The position numbers and the translations under genes are program-made. Source: Treponema sp. (GTDB lineage Bacteria; Spirochaetota; Spirochaetia; Treponematales; Treponemataceae). From it: a DNA stretch of 9,817 nt. Shown one piece after another: positions 1 through 6,359 of this stretch. The number at the start of each line of letters is the position of its first letter. Within the stretch, counting starts at the first letter, position 1. The stretch spans positions 1 through 9,817 of the forward strand of contig JAFOTA010000186.1 in NCBI GenBank assembly GCA_017421145.1. The letters are read 5' to 3'. The notes below the pieces were generated by a model, which made no database searches, was not told where the DNA came from, and worked only from the letters and a program-made list of their open reading frames with translations.

Positions 1-321
1 ACAATGCCAGTTCGGAAAGCACGTTCATCTCCTTCACCAGATGATCTGTTCCGTCCATGATTTCATCGGAATTGTTCTTGACCAGAATCGTGGAATCGGA
101 AATGTGATTCATCGACTCAAGCACCTGCTTGTTTCCTTCATTCTGTTCATCCATTGCATTCTTGACCGCAAGCTTTCGAATTTCATCCGCAACAACTGCA
201 AATCCCTGACCCGCAGCCCCGCATGAGCCGACTCGATTGCCGCCGAAGATTCCGTAATTGACGAAGACTGCGTTTCAATGCTTCCGTTGAGTTCCTTAAG
301 TCGGGAAACAATCTGGCTCAC
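1..321 (-). pseudogene. Methyl-accepting chemotaxis protein relic, internally deleted and frameshifted; runs off the window edge
   Basis: The minus strand encodes pieces of a chemoreceptor cytoplasmic signalling domain, which in an intact receptor passes ligand signals to CheA and CheW. The first piece (about 321-232) reads ...SIETQSSSITESSAAIE, the start of a signalling domain. It then jumps straight to SAHAG, which normally belongs about 90 residues later after a second AAIE. One base is missing in the C-run at 217-220. Restoring it gives GQGFAVVADEIRKLA, the conserved hairpin tip. At about 165-171 the frame jumps again, from RKLA to NAMDEQNEGNKQVLE, skipping roughly 60 residues expected in this family. 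There is no sensor domain or membrane segment, and an in-frame TAA lies just upstream of the GTG at 321. The C-terminal part lies outside the window. I am confident of the family and of the decay; the deletion sizes are estimates from memory. Confidence 0.85.
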
Positions 322-355
322 TATTCCCCGGAATTAAAAGTTGAGAATTGAAAGC

Positions 356-407
356 CGGTCATTGAGCGAAGCGATGTACTGAGTTTGTCGAAGTATCGAA
401 ATGACCG
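356..407. repeat. Short palindromic extragenic repeat (REP/SEP-like)
   Basis: The outer arms CGGTCATT (356-363) and AATGACCG (400-407) are perfect inverted repeats. Inside, CGA..TACT (372-380) pairs with AGTATCG (392-398) with a two-base bulge. The sequence between them (ATTGAGCGAAGCGA..., TTTGTCGAAG) has the look of dispersed extragenic palindromes that many bacterial genomes carry in tens to hundreds of copies. It sits between the chemoreceptor relic and the doubtful frame to its right. Only one clear copy is in the window, so its dispersal is inferred. Confidence 0.6.
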
Positions 408-436
408 CCGATTAATGCTTCGTGAATTACGGTTTC

Positions 437-625
437 CTAATCTGCCCTATCATTTAAAATCTCGATGTCCCCATATATTTTTTTCAGGCTCATCTTTATT
501 TCATCAGAAACATTCGGGATTATCATCGCCGTATAATCCTGAGACAAAACCGCCATGTTTCCATCATAAAAAAAGAGGTATTTAATCCATTCCTTTTTAT
601 AACGACAAGTCATTCTATGGGAATC
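437..625 (-). other. Doubtful small open frame, possible C-terminal remnant of an unknown protein
   Basis: An open minus-strand frame ends at TAG 437-439. Its last 50 or so residues (YKKEWIKYLFFYDGNMAV onward, ending EILNDRAD) have protein-like composition and codon use like the neighbours. The frame opens further upstream, but that part overlaps the terminator of the dehydrogenase gene and a short palindrome at 609-633, so it is unlikely to be coding. An ATG just inside the palindrome has no ribosome binding site. I do not recognise the family. It may be the tail of a gene whose front was lost, in keeping with the decay on its left. It could also be chance. Confidence 0.25.
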
Positions 626-633
626 AGCATGAC
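609..633. repeat. Small imperfect palindrome
   Basis: GTCAT (609-613) and ATGAC (629-633) are inverted arms around a 15-base centre. The wording (GTCATTCT...GCATGAC) resembles the same broad class of extragenic palindromes as the element at 356-407, but the arms are short and the match is degenerate. It lies directly downstream of the dehydrogenase terminator. Confidence 0.3.
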
Positions 634-637
634 ATAC

Positions 638-654
638 AAAAAAGCCCTCAGGCT
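638..654 (-). terminator. Rho-independent terminator of the catabolic operon, overlapping the last stop codon
   Basis: On the minus strand AGCC (654-651), loop TGAG, GGCT (646-643) is followed by a run of six T. The TGA stop of the iron-containing dehydrogenase (650-648) lies in the loop. The stem is only 4 bp but GC-rich, and its place at the end of a closely spaced gene series makes termination plausible. Confidence 0.55.
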
Positions 655-1817
655 GGATCAAACGACCCGCGGTACAGATTCAGAATATCTTCCAGCTTAG
701 TCTCCCTTGGATTGACACTGATGTTTCCGCTCTTCATGGCATCTTCCGCCATTTTCTGAATTGAATTTTCGAACATGCTTTTTTCTACTCCGGCTTCTTT
801 CAGTCCATTCGGTATTTCCAGTTCCGCATTGAGAGATGAAAGTTCCGCGTGAAGCATGGACGGTCGGAACTTTTCTTCGGCGACAGGATTTTTACTTACG
901 CACCGGTAAATCTGATAGTATTTTTCTGCTTTTACCGAAGGCTCATTGAACTCGATGACTTTTGGAAGAAGGATTGCGTTTGCAACTCCATGCGGTATGT
1001 CAAAAAATGCGCTTACCGGATGGCTCATTGCATGAACGTCTCCAAGGCGCGCATGACTGAATGCTATTCCTGCAAAAAGAGAACCGAGCATCATATTTTC
1101 AGCGGCACAGGAATTTTCCCTGTCCTTTACATAATCCCTGATTGACTGTCCGATAAGTTCCAGTGCACGCAAAGAAAACATTTCGGAAAACGGACTTGCT
1201 GCTTTTGAAACATAAGACTCAAGAGCATGAATCATTGCGTCGATTCCACAGGCTGCTGCAGTTGATTTCGGTACGGTTGCAATCAGTTCAGGATCAAGGA
1301 TTGCATATGCAGGAAGAAGATGGTTTGAAGCGACGGTCAATTTGTAATTTCTGCTGTGATCGGTAATGACGGAGAATGCAGTTACTTCACTTCCAGTTCC
1401 TGCCGTGGTCGGGATTGCAATCATCGGAACTACAGGACCCGGGACTTTTCCGCCTCCTTCGTAATCGGTAATCTTTCCGCCGTAAGCCGCAAGAACAGCA
1501 ACGGCTTTTGCAACGTCAAGAGGAGAACCTCCGCCGAACGCCACTATGAAATCTGCATTGCTTTCCGAATAAAGTGCAGTCGCAGCATCCACCGTTTCAA
1601 CAGACGGATTTCCTTCTGTACGGCAAAAACTTACACTTTCAATTCCGGCAGTTTTCATCGCCTCGGAACATTTTGCAACCAACCCGATTTTTTCAAGATG
1701 AGGTCCCGAAATAATCAGTGCCTTTGATTTTTTTAGTTTTGCGGCAACTTCCGGCAATTTGGAAAGAGAGCCTAGTCCGAAAACAACGTTCTGTGGAATT
1801 GAAAATGTAAAGTCCAT
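648..1817 (-). CDS. Iron-containing (group III) alcohol dehydrogenase
   Basis: This 389-residue protein has the normal length for the Fe-ADH family (FucO, 1,3-propanediol and 4-hydroxybutyrate dehydrogenases), cytosolic NAD(P)-dependent enzymes that interconvert alcohols and aldehydes. The nucleotide-binding GGGSPLD is at 95-101 and TTAGTGSEVT at 137-146. The metal ligands match FucO: Asp193 and His197 (GIDAMIH), His262 (DVHAMSHP) and His276 (IPHGVANAILLP). FucO has Asp39, which favours NAD, where this protein has Gly38, so NADP use is possible. The start follows AAGGA, with 26 bases after the aminotransferase stop. As last gene of the operon it could reduce the semialdehyde made by the aminotransferase to a hydroxy acid and reoxidise the cofactor. 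The family is certain; substrate and direction are inferred. Confidence 0.93.
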   Translation of the reverse strand: MDFTFSIPQNVVFGLGSLSKLPEVAAKLKKSKALIISGPHLEKIGLVAKCSEAMKTAGIESVSFCRTEGNPSVETVDAATALYSESNADFIVAFGGGSPLDVAKAVAVLAAYGGKITDYEGGGKVPGPVVPMIAIPTTAGTGSEVTAFSVITDHSRNYKLTVASNHLLPAYAILDPELIATVPKSTAAACGIDAMIHALESYVSKAASPFSEMFSLRALELIGQSIRDYVKDRENSCAAENMMLGSLFAGIAFSHARLGDVHAMSHPVSAFFDIPHGVANAILLPKVIEFNEPSVKAEKYYQIYRCVSKNPVAEEKFRPSMLHAELSSLNAELEIPNGLKEAGVEKSMFENSIQKMAEDAMKSGNISVNPRETKLEDILNLYRGSFDPA

Positions 1818-1843
1818 GTTTTTTCCTTATTTATGCAAGAAAG

Positions 1844-3049
1844 TCATGCAAGTACAGATTTGATGATTTCAAACGCTTTGTCACAATCAGCTTCCGTGAT
1901 TATGAGAGGCGGAATCATGCGGATTATATGTGCGCCGATTGCAGTGATAAGAAGATGCTTTTCAAGACACTTGTGCTTGACGTCAACTCCGCTTATGCTG
2001 TCATCAAATTCAACGCCGACCAGAAGTCCCTGATGACGGACCTCTTTTACATGAGGAAGCGTTTCAAGTTTTGCAGAAAAATAATCTCCCATTTTTTTTG
2101 CGTTACCAGCCAGATCCCTATCCAAAAGCTCATTGATTTCTGCAAGGGCCGCTGCACAACTTACGGGGTGTCCTCCGAACGTCGTTCCGTGGCTTCCTGC
2201 TGAAAAAGCTTTTGCAACTTCTGCACTGGCACAAATGGCACCGATCGGCATACCTCCTCCAAGAGCCTTTGCCATGGATACGATATCCGGTTTGATTCCG
2301 TAGTTCATGAAACTCATTACCGAACCGGTTCTGCACCATCCGGTCTGAACTTCATCAATCAAAAGGAGCATTCCTTTTTCATCGCAGAATTTACGGAGTC
2401 CCTGCATGAATTCCATCGTTGCAGGATGAACGCCGCCTTCTCCCTGAACCGGTTCAACCATGATTGCAATCGTATTTTCCGTACATGCGTTTTTGAATGC
2501 TTCAAGGTCATTGTAAGGAGCATAAGAAAATCCGTATGTCATTGGGCCGAATCCAACCTGACATCCGTTTCCCGGCTGACCTGTCGCGCTCATTGCACCG
2601 AACGTTCTTCCGTGGAATCCCATTTTTGCGGTTACAATGTGATATTTGTTCGGACCGTATTTTTCGATTCCATATTTGCGGGCCATTTTAATCATTGCTT
2701 CGTTGGCTTCAGTTCCGGAGTTCTGATAGAAAATCTTGTCCATTCCGATTGTCGTACAAACCTTTTCTGCAAGGAGAGCCTGCGGAATAGTGTAAGGATA
2801 GTTGAATGTATGCATTACATCCTGAACCTGATCGATTACCGCATCCACAACTTTCCGGTTGCAGTTGCCCGCGCTGTTTACTGCAATGCCTGCATAGAAA
2901 TCAAGGTACGGTTCGCCTTTTTCATCGTACACATACTGATCCTTTGCCGTTTCTGCAATGAAATCAAAGCGTTCATAAGTTTCAATCATGTATTTTGAAA
3001 CCTTGTCCTTGATGTCCTGCGCCGTTAATCCAGTGTCCTTAAGTTTCAT
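1844..3049 (-). CDS. Class III PLP-dependent aminotransferase (acetylornithine/omega-amino-acid type)
   Basis: The 401 residues cover a complete fold-type I, class III aminotransferase, a family that moves an omega- or delta-amino group to 2-oxoglutarate or pyruvate (ArgD, GabT, ornithine aminotransferase). PLP sites are visible: NSGTEAN (110-116) for the phosphate, GFHGRT (144-149) stacking on the ring, Asp232 in LLLIDEVQTG, Schiff-base Lys261 in SMAKALGGG, and HGTTFGG (287-293). Glu204 (VQGEGG) and Arg377 (RMIPPL) fit substrate-carboxylate roles known in ArgD relatives. The overall style, for example FYAGIAVNSAGN, is closest to ArgD. No arginine genes are nearby, and the importer, dehydrogenase and PucR regulator argue for catabolism of GABA, 5-aminovalerate or similar. 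A GGAG sits 7 bases before the ATG. The exact substrate is unknown. Confidence 0.92.
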   Translation of the reverse strand: MKLKDTGLTAQDIKDKVSKYMIETYERFDFIAETAKDQYVYDEKGEPYLDFYAGIAVNSAGNCNRKVVDAVIDQVQDVMHTFNYPYTIPQALLAEKVCTTIGMDKIFYQNSGTEANEAMIKMARKYGIEKYGPNKYHIVTAKMGFHGRTFGAMSATGQPGNGCQVGFGPMTYGFSYAPYNDLEAFKNACTENTIAIMVEPVQGEGGVHPATMEFMQGLRKFCDEKGMLLLIDEVQTGWCRTGSVMSFMNYGIKPDIVSMAKALGGGMPIGAICASAEVAKAFSAGSHGTTFGGHPVSCAAALAEINELLDRDLAGNAKKMGDYFSAKLETLPHVKEVRHQGLLVGVEFDDSISGVDVKHKCLEKHLLITAIGAHIIRMIPPLIITEADCDKAFEIIKSVLA

Positions 3050-3060
3050 ATTTTTCTCCT

Positions 3061-3089
3061 TATAACTTATAAACTATAACTTTATAAAC
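3061..3089. repeat. Two-copy AT-rich tandem repeat ahead of the aminotransferase gene
   Basis: TATAACTTATAAAC (3061-3074) is followed directly by TATAACTTTATAAAC (3075-3089), identical except for one extra T. The pair fills most of the 50-base gap between the kinase-like gene and the aminotransferase start and abuts the ribosome binding site. It could be a slippage product or an AU-rich translation or stability element. I see no convincing promoter in it. Confidence 0.6.
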
Positions 3090-3099
3090 TCTGCTATTT

Positions 3100-3744
3100 T
3101 TAGATTAAGCCTTTCACTTCAAGAAGATGTTTTATCATCTCCACGCAACCTTCAATTCCGACTTTTTCACTGTTAAGCGTGATGTCGTAATTTATCGGGT
3201 TGGTCCAATAATTTCCGCCCGTGTAATATGCATAATAGTCAGCACGGAACTTGTCGGTCTGCGTTATCGTACTTGCAGCAACTTCAGCGGTCACTCCCAT
3301 TTTTTCCATCGTGCGCTTGAGACAGAATGCCCTGGGTGCCTCAACATAAACGCTTACGACGTTCGGATTTCCGCGGAGAACATAATCGGCGCATTTTCCG
3401 ACGATTACGCAGCTTTCCTTTTCAGCAAGGTCCTTGATGATTTTGCTCTGATATTCAAAAAGCTTGTCGTCGCTCACAAACTTTTCGTTTCTGGCAATAT
3501 AGCTTTTTGCTTTCGGAAGTCCCCTTAGGAAACTTGAAATCCCGCCTTTGTTCCTTACTTTTTCATCCACTTCACGGAAAAGCTCTTCATCAAGTCCCGT
3601 CATCTGGCTGGCAAGCGTAAGGATTCTGTTTTCATAGCAGTGGATTCCCAAATCCTTGGCAAGCTTCGATGCTATTTCTTTTCCTCCGCTTCCAAATCCA
3701 CGGGCGAATGTCACTACAAAACGCTTCTGTTCTTTTTCTGCCAT
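3100..3744 (-). CDS. Cytidylate kinase-like P-loop protein
   Basis: The 214 residues match the cytidylate-kinase-like family (PF13189), P-loop proteins of unknown substrate that are common in anaerobes. The N-terminus VTFARGFGSGGKEIASKLA (11-29) holds a Walker A-like loop, G16-x4-G21-K22, followed by Glu23 rather than Ser/Thr. In this family Glu at that place is usual (GSGGREIA). VIVGKCADYVL is at 113-123, an APRAFCLKR segment at 136-144, and the diagnostic tail with RADYYAYYTG and NYDITLNS at 167-192. No signal or membrane segment is seen. It starts 19 bases after the ATPase stop behind AAGGGG, so it belongs to the operon. A role in amino-acid breakdown is not obvious; it might phosphorylate a small molecule or act as a regulator. 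The family call is firm, the function open. Confidence 0.85.
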   Translation of the reverse strand: MAEKEQKRFVVTFARGFGSGGKEIASKLAKDLGIHCYENRILTLASQMTGLDEELFREVDEKVRNKGGISSFLRGLPKAKSYIARNEKFVSDDKLFEYQSKIIKDLAEKESCVIVGKCADYVLRGNPNVVSVYVEAPRAFCLKRTMEKMGVTAEVAASTITQTDKFRADYYAYYTGGNYWTNPINYDITLNSEKVGIEGCVEMIKHLLEVKGLI

Positions 3745-3763
3745 TTTTTACCCCTTTTTTTCA

Positions 3764-4504
3764 TTAGCCTTCCAGATACCTTTTAAGGAATTCCCTGGAT
3801 CTTGGATTTGAAGGATTGGAAAAAAACTTTTCCGGCGGCGCATCTTCCGCAACATATCCCTGATCCATAAAGATTGTTCTTGTGCTGACATCACGGGCAA
3901 ATCCCATTTCGTGAGTTACAATCACCATCGTCAATCCTGTCTTTGCAAGTTCCTTCATCGTGCTCAAAACTTCACCGACCATTTCAGGGTCCAATGCAGA
4001 TGTAGGCTCGTCAAAAAGAAGGACTTCAGGATCCATGCACAGGCTTCTTGCAATTGCAACGCGCTGCTTTTGTCCTCCGCTCAACTGCGCCGGTTTTGCA
4101 TTTATATACGGAGCCATTCCGACTTCCTTAAGATGCTTGATGGCACGCTGAAAAGATTCCTGCTTTGAAAGATGAAGGACCTTTCTTGTGCAGAGCATAC
4201 AGTTTTCAAGAACCGTATAATTGTTGAAAAGATTGAAAGACTGAAAGCACATGCCCACCTTTGAACGAAAGTTGTTTACATCTTTCTGGACATCACGGAC
4301 TTCCTTTCCATGAAACAAAATTTTTCCGCTCGTCTGCCTTTCCAGTTTGTTGATGCACCGGAGCAAAGTTGATTTTCCGCTTCCTGATGAACCGAGGATA
4401 CAGATGATTTCTCCCTTTTCAATGTCTATGTCTATTTTTCTAAGGACTTCATGGTTTCCGAAAGATTTGCTCAAATCCTTGATTTCAATTATTTTCTCTG
4501 CCAT
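3764..4504 (-). CDS. Amino-acid ABC transporter ATP-binding protein (GlnQ/HisP type)
   Basis: At 246 residues this is a full-length polar-amino-acid transporter ATPase. It would act as a dimer on the inner face of the membrane and power the permease encoded just upstream. Visible motifs are Walker [10 protein letters not shown] (38-46), Q-loop Gln88 (CFQSFNLF), signature LSGGQKQR (141-148), Walker B VLLFDEP (161-167) with catalytic Glu166, D-loop SALD (169-172) and switch His198 (VTHEM). All expected catalytic residues are present. AGGAG lies 6 to 7 bases before the ATG, with 12 bases from the permease stop, so the two are surely cotranscribed. The family is too conserved for the sequence to reveal the substrate. 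Confidence 0.95.
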   Translation of the reverse strand: MAEKIIEIKDLSKSFGNHEVLRKIDIDIEKGEIICILGSSGSGKSTLLRCINKLERQTSGKILFHGKEVRDVQKDVNNFRSKVGMCFQSFNLFNNYTVLENCMLCTRKVLHLSKQESFQRAIKHLKEVGMAPYINAKPAQLSGGQKQRVAIARSLCMDPEVLLFDEPTSALDPEMVGEVLSTMKELAKTGLTMVIVTHEMGFARDVSTRTIFMDQGYVAEDAPPEKFFSNPSNPRSREFLKRYLEG

Positions 4505-4516
4505 TTATGTCTCCTG

Positions 4517-5278
4517 CTACTCGTCATCGTTGAGATACTCGACTGCCAGAACATAATCCGCCTTGTCCGCCATCTTCTTTTCAATAAAGTTGAACAGCTT
4601 GTTGAAGATAAAGCACAAGACAAAATATATGGCCGCAATAACCAGGTACGCTTCAAAATATTTATAGTAATTTCCACCGACGGTCTTGGCCGCCATAAAC
4701 AGTTCCTTTACGGCAATGACGTTCAAAACGGAAGTCATCTTCAAGTTCGTAAGAAATGTGTTTGCCATTTCAGGAATGATGTTTTTGAAAGCCTGAGGAA
4801 GAACGACATAAAGCATCGTCTTTATCGGACTCATTCCCATGGCCCATGCACCTTCCCTCTGGCCTTTGTCGATTGAACCGATGCCGCCGCGGACAGTCTC
4901 TGCCATGTATGCGCCAGTGTTCAAAACAGTGACCAGAATACCGGCGAATACCGGGGTCATGTGTGCGCCTATGCTTGTCTGACGCAATCCGTAATAAATG
5001 ATCATTGCCTGAACGATCATTGGAGTATCACGGAAGATTTCAACATAAACTGTTGATAAGCCTTTCAAAAAGCGCATGAGCACTTTTTTTACGGGATTGT
5101 CATGCTGGCTGATTTTTGAATCCTGAACAACACCAATTAAAAATCCAAGAACAAATCCCAGAATCGTGCCGACTACGGCAATATAAAGTGTAATCCAGGT
5201 TCCTTCTATAAACATATCCGAGTATTTCTTAGCCAGAAAGAATACCCAACCGAATGTATTTGTAGGACTTGATTCCAT
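4517..5278 (-). CDS. Amino-acid ABC transporter permease (HisM/GlnP type)
   Basis: This 253-residue integral membrane protein belongs to the HisM/HisQ/GlnP family, which forms the channel for polar amino acids. Hydrophobic spans are near 29-51, 86-98, 108-128, 182-197 and 208-228. The cytoplasmic EAA loop, which contacts the ATPase, is clear at about 127-164 (ETVRGGIGSIDKGQREGA, then MGMSP and LPQAF). VEIFRDTP (79-86) is another family hallmark. There is only one permease gene, so a homodimer is expected. GGAG lies about 8 bases before the ATG. The 60-base gap after the binding-protein gene contains a hairpin. Confidence 0.94.
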   Translation of the reverse strand: MESSPTNTFGWVFFLAKKYSDMFIEGTWITLYIAVVGTILGFVLGFLIGVVQDSKISQHDNPVKKVLMRFLKGLSTVYVEIFRDTPMIVQAMIIYYGLRQTSIGAHMTPVFAGILVTVLNTGAYMAETVRGGIGSIDKGQREGAWAMGMSPIKTMLYVVLPQAFKNIIPEMANTFLTNLKMTSVLNVIAVKELFMAAKTVGGNYYKYFEAYLVIAAIYFVLCFIFNKLFNFIEKKMADKADYVLAVEYLNDDE

Positions 5279-5296
5279 CTTGTTTCTCCATAAACA

Positions 5297-5329
5297 GGCA
5301 GGAGCAAACTATAAAAGTGAGTTCCTGCC
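5297..5329 (-). promoter_or_regulatory. Intercistronic hairpin between binding-protein and permease genes
   Basis: The minus strand has GGCAGGA (5329-5323) and TCCTGCC (5303-5297), a perfect 7-bp GC-rich stem with a 19-base loop, right after the binding-protein stop. No T-run follows, so it is not a terminator. Hairpins in this place commonly protect the upstream mRNA from 3'-exonucleases, giving more binding protein than permease, as known for malE-malF. That function is inferred from position. Confidence 0.5.
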
Positions 5330-5338
5330 AATTGCGTT

Positions 5339-6214
5339 TTAGTTTGCAGCAGGCTGCTGTGCAATTGATTTTTCCATCAAAGCATCCATTTTTGCCTTGT
5401 CGTTCCAGCCAAGCTCATCCATCGCCTTCTGAAGCTTGTCACGCAGCTCCGTATCGTTTTTGCGTGTGGCGATACAGACATTTACCATCGGACCGTCTCC
5501 GACAAAACCGTCAGCCTTGTCAAGCTGAATGATTTTCAAACCCTTGTTCGTCATCAGCGCACTCTGAGCCGTCGGAAGATCCACGATTGCAACATCAGCA
5601 ACACCGTTTGAAACTGCCATGAAACATTCGGAAGTCGTTTCAAAGTTACCTGTCTTTACGCCGTCAGGAATCTGATCCAAAAGCGGAATCCATCCTGTAC
5701 CAAGCTGAGTCGTAACGCGTGCTCCTGAACCTGCCATGTCACTGAGTCCCTTAACGCCGGCATAAGGACCGTCTGCTTTTACGACGATGCAGTTGTCGCG
5801 GTAGTAGTACGGAGTCGTGAATGAATAAGCCAGTTCGCGTTCTGCCGTTCTACCCATACCTGCAATGATACAGTCATAGTCGCCTACATCCATGCTGATT
5901 CCGATTGAAGACCATTCGCTCTTGTGAATCTCAAGATCCATTCCAAGATGATCTGCAAGCATTTTAGCTACCGCAACATCGTAACCATACGCATAGTATT
6001 TTTCATTGAAGATTGGGACTGCTGACGTTCCATCCGGAGTTTTGTCTGAGTTCTGGGTCCAGTTGAACGGAGCATAGGCACATTCCATTCCGACTTTAAG
6101 GACGGGCTTAGAAGATGCATTTTTTTTGCCGTTACAAGCCGTGAAAGCTACCGACAATACCATGGTCAATGCAGCTGCCATCCCTGCCATTCTTGCAATT
6201 CTTAGTTTTTTCAT
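5339..6214 (-). CDS. Amino-acid ABC transporter substrate-binding lipoprotein (family 3)
   Basis: This 291-residue protein is a family 3 (PF00497) solute-binding protein that captures an amino acid outside the inner membrane and hands it to the permease. The N-terminus (MKKLRIARMAG, hydrophobic core to about 24) is a lipoprotein signal ending FTAC, with Cys27 to be lipidated; Phe at -3 suits the relaxed spirochaetal lipobox. VGMECAYAPFNW (41-52), GYDVAVAKMLA (77-87), ERELAYSFTTPYY (125-137) and VDLPTA (211-216) are family motifs. By analogy with LAO and glutamine binders, Arg126 should grip the alpha-carboxylate and Asp212 the amino group. A segment at 53-76 is longer than in enterobacterial members. 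GAGGTG precedes the ATG by about 7 bases. It is the first structural gene. The amino-acid class is well supported, the exact ligand is not. Confidence 0.94.
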   Translation of the reverse strand: MKKLRIARMAGMAAALTMVLSVAFTACNGKKNASSKPVLKVGMECAYAPFNWTQNSDKTPDGTSAVPIFNEKYYAYGYDVAVAKMLADHLGMDLEIHKSEWSSIGISMDVGDYDCIIAGMGRTAERELAYSFTTPYYYRDNCIVVKADGPYAGVKGLSDMAGSGARVTTQLGTGWIPLLDQIPDGVKTGNFETTSECFMAVSNGVADVAIVDLPTAQSALMTNKGLKIIQLDKADGFVGDGPMVNVCIATRKNDTELRDKLQKAMDELGWNDKAKMDALMEKSIAQQPAAN

Positions 6215-6248
6215 TTCCGCACCTCGCTAAAAATATTTTTCATAAAAA

Positions 6249-6285
6249 AAAGGCACTTCGGGATTTTTATTCCCAAAGCACCTTT
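6249..6285 (-). terminator. Strong hairpin with T-run between the regulator gene and the importer operon
   Basis: On the minus strand AAAGGTGCTTTGGGA (6285-6271) pairs along all 15 positions, three of them G-U, with TCCCGAAGTGCCTTT (6263-6249) around a 7-base loop. A run of eight T follows (6251-6244). This is a textbook intrinsic terminator. It can end the PucR transcript, whose stop is 75 bases upstream. It also lies only about 30 bases before the binding-protein ATG, so it would sit in the leader of any transcript started upstream of it and could act as an attenuator. The other strand lacks a good T-run. Confidence 0.85.
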
Positions 6286-6295
6286 GCTTTTGATG

Positions 6296-6301
6296 TTTAT
6301 A
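6296..6301 (-). promoter_or_regulatory. Possible -10 element for the importer operon
   Basis: TATAAA on the minus strand matches five of six consensus bases, but no good -35 lies at the right distance, only AT-rich sequence with a T-tract. Initiation here would put the start close to 6289, just before the terminator-like hairpin. This is a weak call, made because a promoter must lie somewhere in 6264-6359 unless the operon depends on read-through from the regulator gene. Confidence 0.25.
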
Positions 6302-6338
6302 ATCTATCAAATAAAAAAAATCATTTCATTGTTTATTC

Positions 6339-6357
6339 TGCACAATCAGAATGTGCA
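6339..6357. promoter_or_regulatory. Candidate operator: perfect inverted repeat TGCACA-N7-TGTGCA
   Basis: TGCACA (6339-6344) and TGTGCA (6352-6357) form a perfect 6-bp inverted repeat with a 7-base spacer, centred about 15 bases past the PucR stop and about 135 bases before the binding-protein ATG. There is no T-run, so a terminator is unlikely. Position and symmetry suit binding of a dimeric regulator, and the PucR protein encoded next door is the obvious candidate. The same half-site is not seen upstream of the regulator gene. Confidence 0.4.
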
Positions 6358-6359
6358 AA

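Noticed and set aside
1833..1852. Direct repeat ATGCAAG around the aminotransferase stop
   Set aside because: Two 7-base copies 13 bases apart in an AT-rich stretch can arise by chance and have no clear function there.
2426..2998. Long plus-strand open frame of 190 codons
   Set aside because: It lies wholly antisense to the aminotransferase gene, whose motifs are complete; the plus-strand product is rich in Cys, His and Phe with no recognisable family.
3736..4504. ATPase and kinase-like proteins both begin MAEK
   Set aside because: The likeness stops after four residues and the folds differ, so it is not evidence of duplication.
4451..4876. Plus-strand open frame of 141 codons
   Set aside because: It runs antisense to the permease and ATPase genes, both with full motifs; it is a mirror of their codon use.
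6215..6359. Known metabolite riboswitch before the binding-protein gene
   Set aside because: The gap is only 145 bases, AT-rich, and holds one simple stem; no lysine, glycine or T-box core features could be recognised.
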